Assembly: GCA_911728455.2 (NCBI GenBank)
Contig: OU452230.1
Location: 1,104,300-1,168,299 of the forward strand
Direction: 5' to 3'
From: Marthasterias glacialis
Lineage: Eukaryota; Echinodermata; Asteroidea; Forcipulatida; Asteriidae
DNA: 64,000 bases
Shown here: positions 11,941 through 23,887 of the stretch, piece by piece
How the letters are laid out: every line of letters begins with the position of its first letter
Numbering within the stretch: the stretch's first letter is position 1
The notes under the pieces: model-generated
Told to the model about the DNA's origin: nothing
Seen by the model: only the letters and a program-made list of their open reading frames with translations
Databases searched by the model: none
Program-made: the position numbers and the translations under genes

Positions 11941-12394
11941 TATCCCCGATGCAAAAATCAACATCTATTATTATGTGTCAAGGGTTACAGTATCTTTCAT
12001 TCACATACATACATACCCCGCCTCCTTTACTTTATTTCTGTTCTTTTTCAGCAAGGTGCACCCGTCGTCCAAGTTTACCGTCGAGTCGGGACCATCTTGT
12101 TTAGTTTGCCTAGTTTCCGTCGGATATGTAATATTGGAGTCACGATAATTTGAGAGAAATTACATGTTGGCTCCAAGTTCATCAGTTTTGTTTAGAATAC
12201 TTTGACCATTTCCTTGGATAATAACTGGTTAAAGTAGATGTGGAGAAGGCTAGACTGAGGAGTAAATTTGATTCCCCCCCCCAAACCAAAATGTCATTCC
12301 ACAGCGAGGCCACACGCTGACAGATACATTGTTTTGATTACGCGATATCAAAACATTTTAGCCAATATACAACTAGGCCTATTATTACTATTTA

Positions 12395-12565
12395 CACAAT
12401 TGGTTCATTCTCAGGGGCAAAGAACCTCCAGAACAGTATACTCTGCTCGTCTTGCAGCAGGAACCTGAAGACGAACAGAGAATACTGGTCGAAACATCGA
12501 GTCCACAGCAACGACGGCTCTTTCCAGAAAGATTTACATACAGTGCTGTATACCCGCAAGTTTAC
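12395..12565. repeat. Partial copy of the 56561-56880 MITE family
   Basis: Shares AGTATACTCTGCTCGTCTT, a CTTTCCAGAAAG-like block and a CCCGCAAGTTTACCAGTA end with the inverse of the element at 56561-56880. It is followed by a short AATTG microsatellite. Confidence 0.45.
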
Positions 12566-13054
12566 CAGTACATTGAATTGAATTGAATTGAAATAGTTTG
12601 TTAATAAAAACATCATCGCAGCCAAAGGCCAAATTGAGACAATCTTTATACAGAAAAATTAATATGTACAACAAAAAATACATGTAGTAGTTATTTCCTA
12701 TTATAATTGACATACGGATCCTTGTCATTTGATTGGTGGAACTTACATTCCGTGACATTCACTACTACTCCCATTCGAATCTACGATCAAAAAGTCCTAT
12801 TCACCCATGGGGAATAGTATTTCCTATTCAACAGTTGAGATCATCCTTGTTCCCACTGTTTTTGAGCAGTAAGGCGCCACTGCTAAAACAAAGGAGCACC
12901 TGTGCGAAAGGTTGTGATCCGATCTATATTAATGTTTTGCATCGTCATTCAACCAAACATACAAATAGAAATAATGTTAAATTTATTTTCGAAATACTTC
13001 GAATGACAAGAATCTATAATGTATATCAAGCAAACATTGAAGAGATTTAATTCG

Positions 13055-13174
13055 TGGAATGAGAGGAATATTATCGCTCAGTAAAATTTGGACAGTTCCA
13101 TTTCACTTGGCTTCGCCTCGTGAAATGGAACAGTCCAAATTTTTTACTGTGCGATGATATTCCTCCCATTCCAC
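13055..13174. repeat. Hairpin MITE with GGCTTCGCC loop, copy 1
   Basis: Arms TGGAATGAGAGGAATATTATCG and its inverse at the right end, then AAATTTGGACAGTTCCATTTCA with its inverse, enclose a loop TTGGCTTCGCCTCG. Related palindromes with GGCTTGGCC or GGCAAAGCC centres lie at 44935-45050, 46215-46311 and 49729-49901. Confidence 0.7.
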
Positions 13175-13323
13175 TCATAGACACTCAATATTTGTATACT
13201 ATAAACGCCATGCTTCAAACATCATTAAGTTACCTTAAAAAAATTGTTTTATTTATAAACAAAAGATCAAAATGAAAATCGACTTAAACATTTCCATCAA
13301 TCTCTTGCCAGCTTACAATTCGA

Positions 13324-13993
13324 TTCAGCCGACTGATACATTCCAACAAGACGAAAAGCATAAAACTTACAAGATGATCGCTTTCTTCCTACGTAACAAC
13401 TTTTATATTCTTTATTCTTATAAAGTTTTATTAAGAAAGACAACGCCATCTTATAAACCATTGTAAAAACTAAGTTGTTCGTAAAAAATATTGTTTGGAG
13501 AACTTGCTTTTAGGGTAATCAAGCGTGCTTGTTACACGAACCATTAACCTTTGATGTAGACAATTAAAAATACACCAAAATATATTTCCATAACCTTCCG
13601 TTTTAATCCAATGAAATAAATTCCTTTATAACAAAATTACAATAAAAGTAAATAAATAACGAACAAGATGTGACTCGTTTGAAATGTTGATCTTACTATT
13701 TTAGTGCCAGAAGCAGCAAGGTGAAAGGGGCCCACTGGTTTTAAAAAAGACATTTGCAGCTTCAAGCTAATATCCATCAAAGATTCAGTGGTCATGTAAC
13801 AACAACCACGCTTGATTACCCTAAAAGCAAGTTCTCCAAACAACTTAGCTTTTACGATGGTTTATACGATGGCCTTGTCTCTCTCAAAGGCTTTATATAC
13901 GCTAAAGGATATAAAAGCTGTCACTTGGAGAGTGAAAGATCATCTTGCAAGTTTTATGCTTTTCGTCTTGTTGGAATAAATCAGTCGGCTGAA
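13324..13993. repeat. Large inverted duplication abutting the GPCR-3 start
   Basis: The left arm (about 13324-13557) and the right arm (about 13775-13993) are inverted copies of roughly 220-230 bases around a spacer of about 217. Examples of matched blocks are CAACAAGACGAAAAGCATAA and GGAGAACTTGCTTTTAGGGT with their inverses. The right arm ends 11 bases before the GPCR-3 ATG, so the proximal promoter and leader of that gene lie in the duplicated sequence. Confidence 0.75.
13910..13917 (+). promoter_or_regulatory. Candidate TATA box of GPCR-3
   Basis: TATAAAAG, 88 bases before the ATG at 14005. Its inverted counterpart in the left arm is also TATAAAAG-like (reverse of CTTTTATA near 13399). 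It is a motif match only. Confidence 0.35.
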
Positions 13994-14004
13994 ATATTTT
14001 CTTC

Positions 14005-15369
14005 ATGAGCTTAATGATGGCAGACGTTACAAACATCTCAAACAAACAAGAGGATAACACTTCTGCCAAGCCGATGTTTGAAGATCCATCGATATATCCT
14101 TATGAAGCTCGCATCGGTTTAGCCTGCGTCTGGATCTTGGTCTCCATCCTGGGCCTCATAGGAAACAGTCTCGTCATCTGGTCCGTCATCCTGTCCAAGA
14201 AACTCCGCACCGTGACCAACGCCTTCGTGGTCAACCTCAGCGTGGCTGATTTCTGGACCAGTCTCTCCTACCCGTGGATTTCTGTAGCCTTACTTAGCCA
14301 TGAAAGCTGGCCCTTGGGGACGGAGGTCCCGTGCATTATTGCTGCCAGTCAGCTTTACACGGGTCTTGGTGCGAGTCTGTACACTTTGGCCTCCATAGCT
14401 TTGAATCGAGCTGTCCTCGTAACCCAATCTATGGACACCTACCGCAAATGGTATACCCCGCGTAAAGTAACCGTCATGATCGCATTGACATGGATTATTC
14501 CTTGCAGTGTGGCAATTATCCCGCTAATTTTAGACATCGGCGAGTTGGGCTTCGATCCAGAGAGTAACACGTGTTCAGACATAGATACTAACCCACGTGG
14601 GGAAGAGTACAACCTGATCCAGTCTTTGGGTTTTTACCCAGTCCCAATGCTCATCATCATATGTTGCTACACCGCACTCTACATCCATCTCAAACTGCAC
14701 TTCAGAAAGCAGAAAGCAAATAGCACCGTGCAAGGTAGTGCAGCCACTGCCGGACAAACAATTGGAGAAAGGTCCAGCAGTCTTAATGTCCTAACTGTGG
14801 ACACCTCTGTATCTTCACATAGTGGACCCACTACAAACTGGTACTCAAAATCAGAAGGGTCCCGTGTGTCTTTGTCCACTAATGAAGAGTTTAAACTGGA
14901 CGGCAAATTGTCAGTCAGTCAATCAACCCAAACTTTTACCGATGCGTGTTCCCAGAGTGTTCCCGAAGAAGAAGAGAGGGGGATGCACACCGCCCCCAAA
15001 TTAGCAACTGTCTGTGTAGTCAGTGGGAACCCACCAAGGAACACCTTGGCTCTGTCCAACGCAAAGCATAGACGAGCAATCAACCGGCAGCAGCTATCCA
15101 TCACCAAGAATCTGTTCCTGGTGTTTTGCATCTTCACATTATTGCTGTCTCCTTACTACATCTCTCTCGCCGTACCGTCTAGTCGTAAATTTGTTCTTTA
15201 CGGTGTCACTATTACCATTTTCAACAGCTGCGTAAACCCCATCATCTACGCAATCAACCATCCGCAGTTCAAGATAGTGCTGCGGAAGATAATTCAGTGC
15301 CGCTATTTGGAGATACCAGAACCTTCAGATTTCTTGAAATTTATTTTGACTATAAATCGCAGAAACTAG
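14005..15369 (+). CDS. Class A GPCR, intronless (GPCR-3)
   Basis: A single-exon receptor of 454 residues with seven predicted helices. The N-terminus carries sequons NIS and NTS, followed by GNSLVIW in TM1, NLSVADF in TM2, Cys in EVPC, NRAV replacing DRY, TNTCSD-like loop 2 (NTCSDID), YPVP in TM5, LLLSPYY in TM6 and NPIIY in TM7. Intracellular loop 3 exceeds 120 residues. TM1 to TM3 and the C-terminus are almost identical at DNA level to GPCR-2, but TM4 and extracellular loop 2 are clearly different (LDIGELGFDPES against LGIGAFGYDPQD in the others). That region often shapes ligand access, so the ligand preference may differ; this is an inference. Other in-frame Met codons at residues 4 and 5 are possible starts. 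Confidence 0.94.
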   Translation: MSLMMADVTNISNKQEDNTSAKPMFEDPSIYPYEARIGLACVWILVSILGLIGNSLVIWSVILSKKLRTVTNAFVVNLSVADFWTSLSYPWISVALLSHESWPLGTEVPCIIAASQLYTGLGASLYTLASIALNRAVLVTQSMDTYRKWYTPRKVTVMIALTWIIPCSVAIIPLILDIGELGFDPESNTCSDIDTNPRGEEYNLIQSLGFYPVPMLIIICCYTALYIHLKLHFRKQKANSTVQGSAATAGQTIGERSSSLNVLTVDTSVSSHSGPTTNWYSKSEGSRVSLSTNEEFKLDGKLSVSQSTQTFTDACSQSVPEEEERGMHTAPKLATVCVVSGNPPRNTLALSNAKHRRAINRQQLSITKNLFLVFCIFTLLLSPYYISLAVPSSRKFVLYGVTITIFNSCVNPIIYAINHPQFKIVLRKIIQCRYLEIPEPSDFLKFILTINRRN

Positions 15370-15576
15370 ATGGTGAAAAGTTGCACCATTGCAATGAGCT
15401 GGCGCACATTATTATCGTTTAAGTTCGAGACGTCACTGTTCATATTTTCACGATTAATCATAACTTACTATGAATTACCAAAAATGTCTGCGCATTTTAG
15501 TGTTTTGAGTATTGTTGTGCCGTCCTGCACTAGTGCATTTCAACATGTAAAAACAAGTTAAGTGTGCACTCTATAT

Positions 15577-15780
15577 TATAGACTAATCCGAGCAGTTTGT
15601 TCATGGGCATTTTCATCACCGCAAAACTATAACTATGGCCGCCGCACGCGCGCGTCTACGCCCACGCACTGTGAATCCTCCATCGCTGATTGGTACATAA
15701 GCGCGCTGACGCGTGTGCGGATGCCATTAGCTGCGGTGGTGTAAAACACCATAAACGAGCGCTGCTCGGATTGGTGTATA
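15577..15780. mobile_element. MITE family B, copy 1
   Basis: The left TATAGACTAATCCGAGCAG and the right CTGCTCGGATTGGTGTATA are inverted, continuing into a GGTGTTTTAC / GTAAAACACC-like pair. The interior is CG-rich (GCCGCACGCGCGCG). A second copy lies at 52770-52983. Confidence 0.65.
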
Positions 15781-16550
15781 CAAACCTCAATAAGCGATGC
15801 TGCACCATTGAAAAGGCTAAACATTAAGACAGATGTGTCCTTTGAAAAAAAATAAAAGTAGAATCACAAGCAATTTCTAAAACTTTCAAAATGGCTGCCA
15901 TTGCTTGTCATTCAACATATACCTTTTTTCAAAGGACAAATCTACGATGGCTTTAGCCCCAAAATATCTTTCCCGTGACATACTCCGTGCACAATTCCTT
16001 GCTTGTATAATATTATCAAAAGCCAATCACAATCATCGCCCACACCAACCGAAGTAGATGTGTGGAGATCCATTGCATTAATTTAATTAATGAAATGTGA
16101 GTCTAAATTTATTAGAATATTTCCATAATTTCATAATTTTGTTATTTTTCATTTAATTTTGAATTGCATCGGTAAGCCATTCACATTCAATTAGCTCCAA
16201 ATAACGGTTTTTAAAACAAAATCAAAATCTGTAACGCCATAAAGAGATATGAAGAAAAACGGACGTAATAAAAAAATGTGTTGATGAGTGCAATGGTGAG
16301 ATTGTTCTGATGAGTCGAAAGATAGATTGGAAGAAACGTAAAACATCAATTTTTTGTTAAGTAAACCACAAGGGAAACTGACTGGTCAAATTTTAGTTCA
16401 ATTTTGGGGTGAACAAAGAAAAGTTGACTAAAACGGGATTTAAACCTGGGTATGGCGCGAGTACAAAGTGAGCGGGGCTTAACGAGGCTATAACTGGATT
16501 AACCCAGTTACTACGCGCACGTGCGCGCCGGCGGTCTCATCACAGTTTGA

Positions 16551-16593
16551 CCATAGATATAGAATATAAAGTCTTTATATTCTATATCTATGG
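16551..16593. repeat. Perfect 21-base hairpin
   Basis: Two perfectly complementary 21-base arms (CCATAGATATAGAATATAAA plus one more base, and its inverse) around a single central T. It is AT-rich and has no protein context. Confidence 0.8.
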
Positions 16594-17934
16594 GTGGGAG
16601 TTCATCTTTCCACGGACAGCCACAGGCCTGCTATAATCAAGACGACACAGCCCCTTAAATGGATCGGTCTATGAGCTATCCTAACGCACAGCAATCGTGC
16701 AATCGGTAAAAAGGACAGGACAAAAAAAGCCCGGTTTACGACGTAGGTCTTGTTGATTAATGAATGCCGCGTGACATACAATCCTCCAATAAAATAACAA
16801 GGATCTCCATGGGTGTTATACAATACTCAATATTGTGAGCTGAGTTAGAAGTTGGAGTAATAAGAACATGATCTGGATTAATCAGAATTTTCGATCTACA
16901 CACGCTCAATTTGACAGTTATTGATCTCGCAAACCGGGTGGCTAATTATTTTTATTTGTTTAATAATAACATGTGCAATATTAGGAGAGGAACCGACTCG
17001 TTCGTTGGGCTTCTCGAAACCCAATATCTGAAACTAGCATGATGCATGAAAGGTTACGGTCGAAAAAAAAGAAGGGTTTTGAATCCCAAATCAGAATTGC
17101 TGGTTATTTGTTTCGACTTGCCAAAGAAATATCCACTGAGAGTTTCTGATTGAAAGGCCAGCACATGCCCTGTGCAATGAGATTTTTCACCAGGCTTCCC
17201 AGCTATCCGTGATTGTATTTGCTGTCTGACACGTCATTGGTTTTCATGACGAGAAATTGTAAAAGAATAATAATGATAAAGTCATCTTTACACTCTTCGT
17301 TGCATACATATTAAAACATCCATTGTATTCAGACTGGTTTCGCATCACGTTTTCATCATCATTCGGTTGCTATTCGACCTCATTAAAGTATGCAGCACAG
17401 TTCCTTTATGGACTGGTAGATTTAGGGCGCGGAGAATGGCAGAATAATGTACGGTACCCAACGTCCAGACAGAAATGGTCGACTGCGAAACTCCGTCATT
17501 GATGCACCAGCCCACTCACCAAATACCGCCTGTTTGTATATGGCGTTTGACGCAACTGTCAACATTTGCGTACCCTAATTGCGAAGAAGTCAACAAAGAA
17601 CACATCTGTCAAAAGTTTAAACCTACAAAAAAGTTGGATACTATATCTGAGGCTGAACTGCTTCTTAGATATCAGATGGCATTATTGCATACACGCATAG
17701 TAGTTGAAGCAAAATATTGTTTTTTGTGTTGTTTTTCTTTCTTTATCTGAATGAATTTTGAAAGGATGATGCTGTTTCAAAACGGGAAAAATCGCATATG
17801 CCACGGAAAAAGCACAAAGTACATATAACATGCAAAATGATTTACATTGTACATGGCTGGTGGCCGTGAGATAATGTCGGGATCCAAACAATATTTCATT
17901 TATAGTTTTATAGCATTTAGATGTTTAGTTAATG

Positions 17935-18154
17935 GACCTTTCCCATGAAATATGCTAATTGCATTCACGCATGCGTACAGACCCTGTTGGTTGGCAAACG
18001 CCATTGAAATATGCACAAAGCAGACGCACAAAGCGCGTACGCGTCACGCGCCCATCAGTCCCATGCAAAAGGGCGCACTGTTCCCAAAATTTTGCCAACC
18101 AAAATGTAAGTGCGCACGCGCGATGTCCAATTTACATATTTCATGGGAAAGGTC
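17935..18154. mobile_element. MITE with GACCTTTCCCATGAAATATG ends
   Basis: The ends GACCTTTCCCATGAAATATG and CATATTTCATGGGAAAGGTC are perfect 20-base inverted repeats. A second inner pair, GTTGGTTGGCAAA and TTTTGCCAACC, is also present. The interior is rich in CG dinucleotides. Confidence 0.75.
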
Positions 18155-18885
18155 TATTGTGTATATTGTGCTGGTTTTGTGAGTGTGCGGGGGTGGGGTG
18201 TTAAAGTGTTTGTATGTTTTTTCCCTCTGTTTTCTTTAATTAACTTTTGTTTTATTGATGGCAATTTCCATTTCTTTTAAATTCCACTTGGTTTGATTTC
18301 ATATAGTTTTCTTCCAGAATTTCAATTGTTAAAATACAGTGCGATTCAGCCTTTGGCTGCGGTATTATGAACCATAAAGCTAACCTAACCTAACCTAACC
18401 ATCTGTGATATAGTAAGAACCGATGACGTTGCCACTTCAGTGGCAACCATGGACAATCCATAAGGATTACAAGTTGCTGTGCATGTTATTTTAGTCAGGG
18501 TTTGGAAATAATTTCAGTTATGCTGTGTATGAGCTCTCAATCTACACAGGTATTTTTCATCGCCCCTTCACTAGTTTAAACCATAGAGCGTGACACCTTG
18601 CAACATGTTGCCCTACTGGTCTACACTCGCACTCTGTAAACAACGTTCACGTCACCAGAAGAAGCTGATAATTATAGGCTTGTGCCTGGTAGCTTTTAAT
18701 GCCACTGTTGGTCACGTGTGCGTAACTGGGTAGCTGTAGGTGATTCAAACATGTTTCATACGCTGCTGGACCGTTAAGGTCGGACTGTCCCTGATACCCA
18801 CAACCAGTTAGCTTACGTAGTGCGTACAATCCACAAAAGAGTTATCATTATGGCGACTAATATACACTGAGTACCGCCACGTGCG

Positions 18886-19967
18886 ATGAATGATACCGCC
18901 ATTACTAATTTGGACCCGTCACTTTATCCTTACCAAGCTCGCATCGGTGTGGTCTGTGTTTGGATCTTAGCTTCCATCATTGGCCTCGTAGGAAACAGTC
19001 TTGTCATCTGGTCCGTCATCCTGTCCAAGAAACTCCGCACCGTGACCAACGCCTTCGTGGTCAACCTCAGCGTGGCTGATTTCTGGACCAGTCTCTCCTA
19101 CCCGTGGATTTCTGTAGCATTACTTATGAAAGCTGGCCCATGGAGTCAGAGGTCCCATGTATCATCGCCGCTGTGCAGTTTTATACTGGTTTTGGTGCGA
19201 GTTTGTACACATTGGCCTCCATAGCTATGAATCGCATGATCTTCATCACCCAATCCGTAGATACCTACCGTAAATGGTATACCCCGCGTAAAGTAACCAT
19301 CATGATCGCCTTGACTTGGGTTATCCCGTGTATTGTGTTTTTCCTCCCGCCGATTCTGGGCATTGGTGCCTTTGGTTACGATCCACAAGACAATACATGT
19401 TCAGACAAAGATGGTCATCCGCGAGGCCCTGAATACAACCTGGCCCAGTCTGTGGGTCTATACCCAGTCCCAATGCTCATCATCATCTGTTGCTACACGG
19501 CACTCTACATTCATCTGAAACGGCACTTCAGAAAGCAGAAAAAGAGGAACACCAAACAAGGCAAGCCATCGTGCGCGGCAATGGTCTGTGGAGATTTTGA
19601 AGCATCCAGTTGCCTCACAGGTGACGCTTACATAAATACCAGTAATGCATCACACGTCGTCGCGAAAACCCGTCGAGCTATCAGCCGTCACCAACTTGCC
19701 ATTACCAAGAACTTGTTCCTGGTGTTTTGCATCTTTACTTTGTTACTCTCTCCTTACTTCATCTCTCTTGCTGTACCGACTGGCCGTAAGTTCGCTCTCT
19801 ACGGAGTCACCATTGCCATCCTCAATAGCTGCGTGAACCCCGTCATCTACGCAATCAACCATCCGCAGTTTAAGGTGGTGCTGCAGAAGATAATTCAGTG
19901 CCGCTATTCGGAGATACCAGAACCTTCTTATTTCTTAAAGTCAGTCGTAGCACTACAGAGAAACTAA
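18886..19967 (+). pseudogene. Class A GPCR with 4-base frameshifting deletion (GPCR-4)
   Basis: The frame opens at ATG 18886 and matches its paralogs through TM1 and TM2. After codon CTT (19123-19125) four bases (AGCC in GPCR-2 and GPCR-3) are missing, so the reading frame shifts at 19126 and ends at 19224 (112 residues). The remaining receptor, from ESWPMESEVPC through NRMIF, TM4-TM5, a short intracellular loop 3, TM6 LLLSPYF, TM7 NPVIY and the EIPEPS tail, continues without further damage in the other frame to a TAA at 19965-19967. Every other landmark is conserved. This means either a very recent pseudogene, a segregating null allele or an assembly indel. Loop 3 is much shorter than in GPCR-2 and GPCR-3. 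Confidence 0.9.
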
Positions 19968-20767
19968 ACACAGATTTATGAATGGCGGGTCCTGTGCCAC
20001 TGTGTACCGTGCTTAACATGATTATTTCAAAGCATCAAATTGTTCAATAATAATAGTTTGCAGTCCACGTCTGTCATTCACGATCTATATGATATGGGAC
20101 AGATGGGTTGTTGACTAGTTTTCAAATAAAATTATATCCGGTTTCTTCTGAGATATCGCTTCAGTACGGACATAAAACTTTTTTGGGGTGAAACTGCCAC
20201 CGAAAGTAAGCTTCAAGAACTTGTAGTAGTTGGGACGATTTATATGATATTGCACCGATGGATTGTGGATTTCTTTCCAATAAAATTGTAACCTGTATCT
20301 TGTGAGATACCGGTTCGGTACCGACATAATGCTATTTTGAGAAATGGATTATTTTCCCTTCTTTTTCTTTTTGTTTTACTTCCAAAACATGCATTTGTAG
20401 TGTGTCGTAATTTACAGAGTCATCATGAAAGACCAATACACGTGAGTTCAAACAGCTAAATTTAGCTCGAGACCTTTTTAGTAGCCCAGTCCTAAATTTA
20501 GCTCACCCATTATGTGCCTAAAAAATGTAGCCCAGGCCTAATGTATAGACCCAACCTACATTGAGGTACAAAGTTGGGGCTATACGTTTTCCCCCAGGCA
20601 TGCACTAAGAACACACGCGGCTACTGTCTACCACTCTCAGCATTTTGGGAGTCAAATTAAACCTAAAAATTATGGTAAGCGTGTAAACGCCGCATCGCCT
20701 GAAAGGCGCACTCCAGTCCTCGGCCCAATTTCATAGAGCTGCTTAAAGCCCCAGCCCAGCTCAACAT

Positions 20768-21092
20768 TAAGAGGAAAAACATAAATGTTCACAGATTTAC
20801 ATATACCTACATGGTATAAAGATACTGATGGTAGAAAACTTTCCTTGGAACATTTTTGCCTAAAGTGTTATCGTTTGTAAATAAATAAATGAAACAAGAT
20901 CCAAAATTAGTTTTCGTCTCAGTGAGACTGCCTCATTATACAATAATGCTGAATGCATTTTTACCTTTTTTCGCAAACGAAACAACGAAATGAACTGACA
21001 TTTTCACAGGTTGGTTTTATTATCTTGATTTGTGCAAAGAATGGAAGCATTTACAGTCAGTTTACCAATGTTGAGCTGGGGCTTTAAAGGTC
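20768..21092 (+). repeat. Dispersed repeat family A, copy 2
   Basis: Matches 9024-9372 closely (AAACATAAATGTTCACA, CAGTCAGTTTACCAATGTTG) with small deletions. Confidence 0.65.
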
Positions 21093-21112
21093 GATTTTAT
21101 GGTGACTGTGTG

Positions 21113-21352
21113 ATTTCCATTTCATACTATGCCCTGCTAACTGTAAGCACACAAAAATGCACGCTACCTTCTGGTACTTACTGTAGGAAAATGAAAGACG
21201 TAACAATGCAAATCCATGGTGAACGCGCAAGCTGGCCGCCTAATTTTCTTGTTAAGCTCAGAAATACGATTACGCGTAAGCAATTTTTTTTCTGCTAAAG
21301 TTAGCACGAAAAAGTTTGCTTACCGTTAAGCATCGCTATGAAATTGGCTCTT
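21113..21352. mobile_element. MITE of the AATTTCAT family
   Basis: Starts near CATTTCATACTATGCCCTGC and ends with AAGCATCGCTATGAAATTGG. Inner blocks (GGCCGCCTAATTTTCTTG, TGTAGGAAAATGAAAGACGT) recur inverted in 43389-43674. Confidence 0.6.
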
Positions 21353-23662
21353 GTTGGTGTCGCTATACTTCCGGCTCCAAAGCTGACCAAAAATCACACA
21401 TTTCATTGTTCAAAGGCGTTTCTTTTGACACAAACCATGAGAAGACCGCGTGTCTTTGAAGAACATTATGAAAAAACAAGTCCAACGAAAGTATAGCTTT
21501 TATTTAACAAGCATTAAAGGGACTTGGAATCACCTCACTCACGTTGCTGCTTTCAATATTATGAGTTGTCAGAGTGTAACAACAAGCAGGCCTAGACCCA
21601 GATATCAACTGATCTAATAATCTAACCATATTTGCTCTTTTCACGATTTCAAGTCCAACGCCGCCTTCTCTGAAACCGTAAAGTGGGAAGGAATAATTGA
21701 GTTGTTGAACGCGTAGACTTGGGGCTTTCAATTCAGGCGTTTTATGGTGGGGTTGTTCATATTCAGTTGCATAGGATCAATGAAGGACCTTGTGACTAGG
21801 GAAAAGTGCGCCTTATAATGCTAACACGTATGTATTTGTGTCAGCGTTTAATTAGAAAAGAAAGTGTTTAGCCCACTCTGTTTAGGAATACAAATTTGTA
21901 ACTTTAAAGGGGCGCACGGACATTACTCAAAAGAGGTGGATGGGATTAGGATGTGAAATAGAGTTTGGCCGTGTGTTATAGACCGTAATTGTGTCATCGA
22001 CATGGTCCATGTCCGACAAACTATTTTTAACAAATCATGATGGCCTACCCATAGTGTCCGACCCTGCATGGGGCCCGTTTTGGTGACCACGACCAGAAAC
22101 ATATTGAGCATCACACGTTCGTTTTAGCCGTGTGACGCAATTGTTCCGACCAGAAAATAACCGAGTTATTTGCTCAGTTAGGCTTCGTTTCAAGATGGTG
22201 GATTCTGCAAACCAACAAAAACTGTCGACCGAATTTGAAGCATACCAAACTAATAATGTTTATAAAATAACAAATACTAAGTTCCATAACTTTTGAAAAT
22301 AAAATGAAGACAGTATATTTTGAGACCAAGTGTTTTCAAGAAATGTACCAATCACAAAATGTTTCTGGTTACCGACCCGTCTTCGAGTCGCTCTCGGCAA
22401 ATTGTTTCGGTCAGAGACTTCTACGTCAGAAACTTGTTTCTGGTCATGGTCGCCAAAACACGCCCATGTGTGTCTGACAAACATTGCCGGAAATATTGGG
22501 CCCTTTCGGAGATATTGTTATGTTTGTTCGGGTGATGGGGAGGGGAGGAGGGGGGGGGGGACATATACTTCATCGTGAGACGCTAACTCCCTCATCTTTC
22601 GACGGGCCTTTCTGGGACCTCGGCTTCGGCTTTCGCTTCAGCTCCACCTCATAGGCTCTAACCGTTTTTTTTTAAAGGCCCCATCCCGATATAGAATATA
22701 TAGATTTTAAAATCGCATAACGAATTTAAAATCCGGAGCTTAAAGCTTAAAGGGCCTATGAAGAGCAATTTTTTTTAATTACATTTTTTTAATCAAATAT
22801 CCATGATTGAGGACAGTTTAAGGAAAATGAAAAATATTTTTTGTACTAAAATCAAGGTTTAATGTACTAATTGAATTTTCAAAAATGACCTGTCTTAAAC
22901 TGGACACATGAGGGATATGTTGTGTGACTCATAATAGGAACAAATTCTCACAGCAGCATTAAAAATGTACAAAATCAAAAAAACAAATTTTGAAAAAGAA
23001 AACAGCTGTCACCCCAAAATACGTACTGACAAGTTTAAACACTCGTCAATAAGACAACAACCAAATATTAGTGGAGTTGCCATTTGAAAAACAGACAAAA
23101 AATCTGTAATTTTTTGTGCACAAACCAACCATGATATTGCAACTTTGCCTTGGATGACATCACACATTTGCTCATAAATATGCAAAATTCAATTTGCATA
23201 AAACACAAAATACAGAAAAAGTGTCGAAACACCCCAAATTTGACAATCAAAATGTGAAATTATTTTATCAGAATGAATGAAGAGTTGTTTCAAGTAATAA
23301 CAATCACATTTCATACGCCCTTTAAAGACGCCCACTCGTCACCATTACCCGACGACTATTTCTGTGGCACAAAACGACCATCATGTACCCGTACAGTTTA
23401 TGTACAACGCGTGCACAGGTCAAAGGTGATCTTTCGTGGCACGAATTTGTTGTCGCGCGTTGACGAGTGTGCGTCTTTAAGCCGTGAGAGACCCATTAGA
23501 AACTGGGCTGAGTTTGGATGAAGCTACACCGTCTCGAAACCGTAATACCGCAATCGGTTTCAACTTCTATTTCGGTGATTCAACCTTCCAATGTTAACTT
23601 TTCATCCACACAGTGCAAGTGTGACAACGCACAGGGTGAATCGATACAGGAGTGGTGTAACA

Positions 23663-23887
23663 ACAGTGGTGTAACAAGAGGAGGCAGGGGCGGGAGCCCC
23701 CTGCTCGGAACCTTACCCCTTCTTGCCACATGAGATACAAAAACCACAATATTGAATGGTTGGTTAAATTAAATATCCCCCAATTATGTCTTTGCCCCCG
23801 ACCCCCCCTCCCAAAAAAAAAAAAAAAAAAAAAAATGAAAAAATATAAATTTATAAAAAAATATAAAAATCTGTTTACGCCACTGGT
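23663..23887. mobile_element. TIR element with CAGTGGYGTAAC ends
   Basis: CAGTGGTGTAAC at the left and GTTTACGCCACTGG at the right are inverted with one mismatch. A poly-A stretch lies inside. The ends resemble those of the 2229-3078 element. Confidence 0.5.

Larger units (their letters stand above)
5246..14004. other. Repeat-rich spacer between GPCR-2 and GPCR-3
   Basis: About 8.8 kb with no intact gene. It holds G-rich element fragments (5365-5670, 7920-7975, 10360-10400, 10620-10820), a CAG microsatellite (6151-6172), a MITE with TTTGCAAATA units (6631-6876), a dispersed repeat copy (9024-9372), a non-LTR retrotransposon relic (11025-11625), a hairpin (11831-11940), part of a MITE near 12395-12560, another hairpin (13055-13174) and the inverted duplication next to GPCR-3. 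The open frames here are short and match no family I recognise. Confidence 0.6.
15370..18885. other. Spacer between GPCR-3 and GPCR-4
   Basis: No supported gene. It holds a MITE (15577-15780), a minus-oriented SINE fragment (about 16380-16465, with GGATTTAAACC), a perfect small hairpin (16551-16593), a MITE (17935-18154) and four CCTAA units (about 18383-18402). The rest is AT-rich and featureless to me. Confidence 0.55.

Noticed and set aside
18383..18402. Interstitial telomere of TTAGG type (four CCTAA units)
   Set aside because: Too short. The pentamer is not the TTAGGG telomere expected for a deuterostome.
22080..22455. Possible TIR pair GGTGACCACGACCAGAAACA and its near inverse
   Set aside because: The match is short and imperfect, and I cannot see consistent boundaries.
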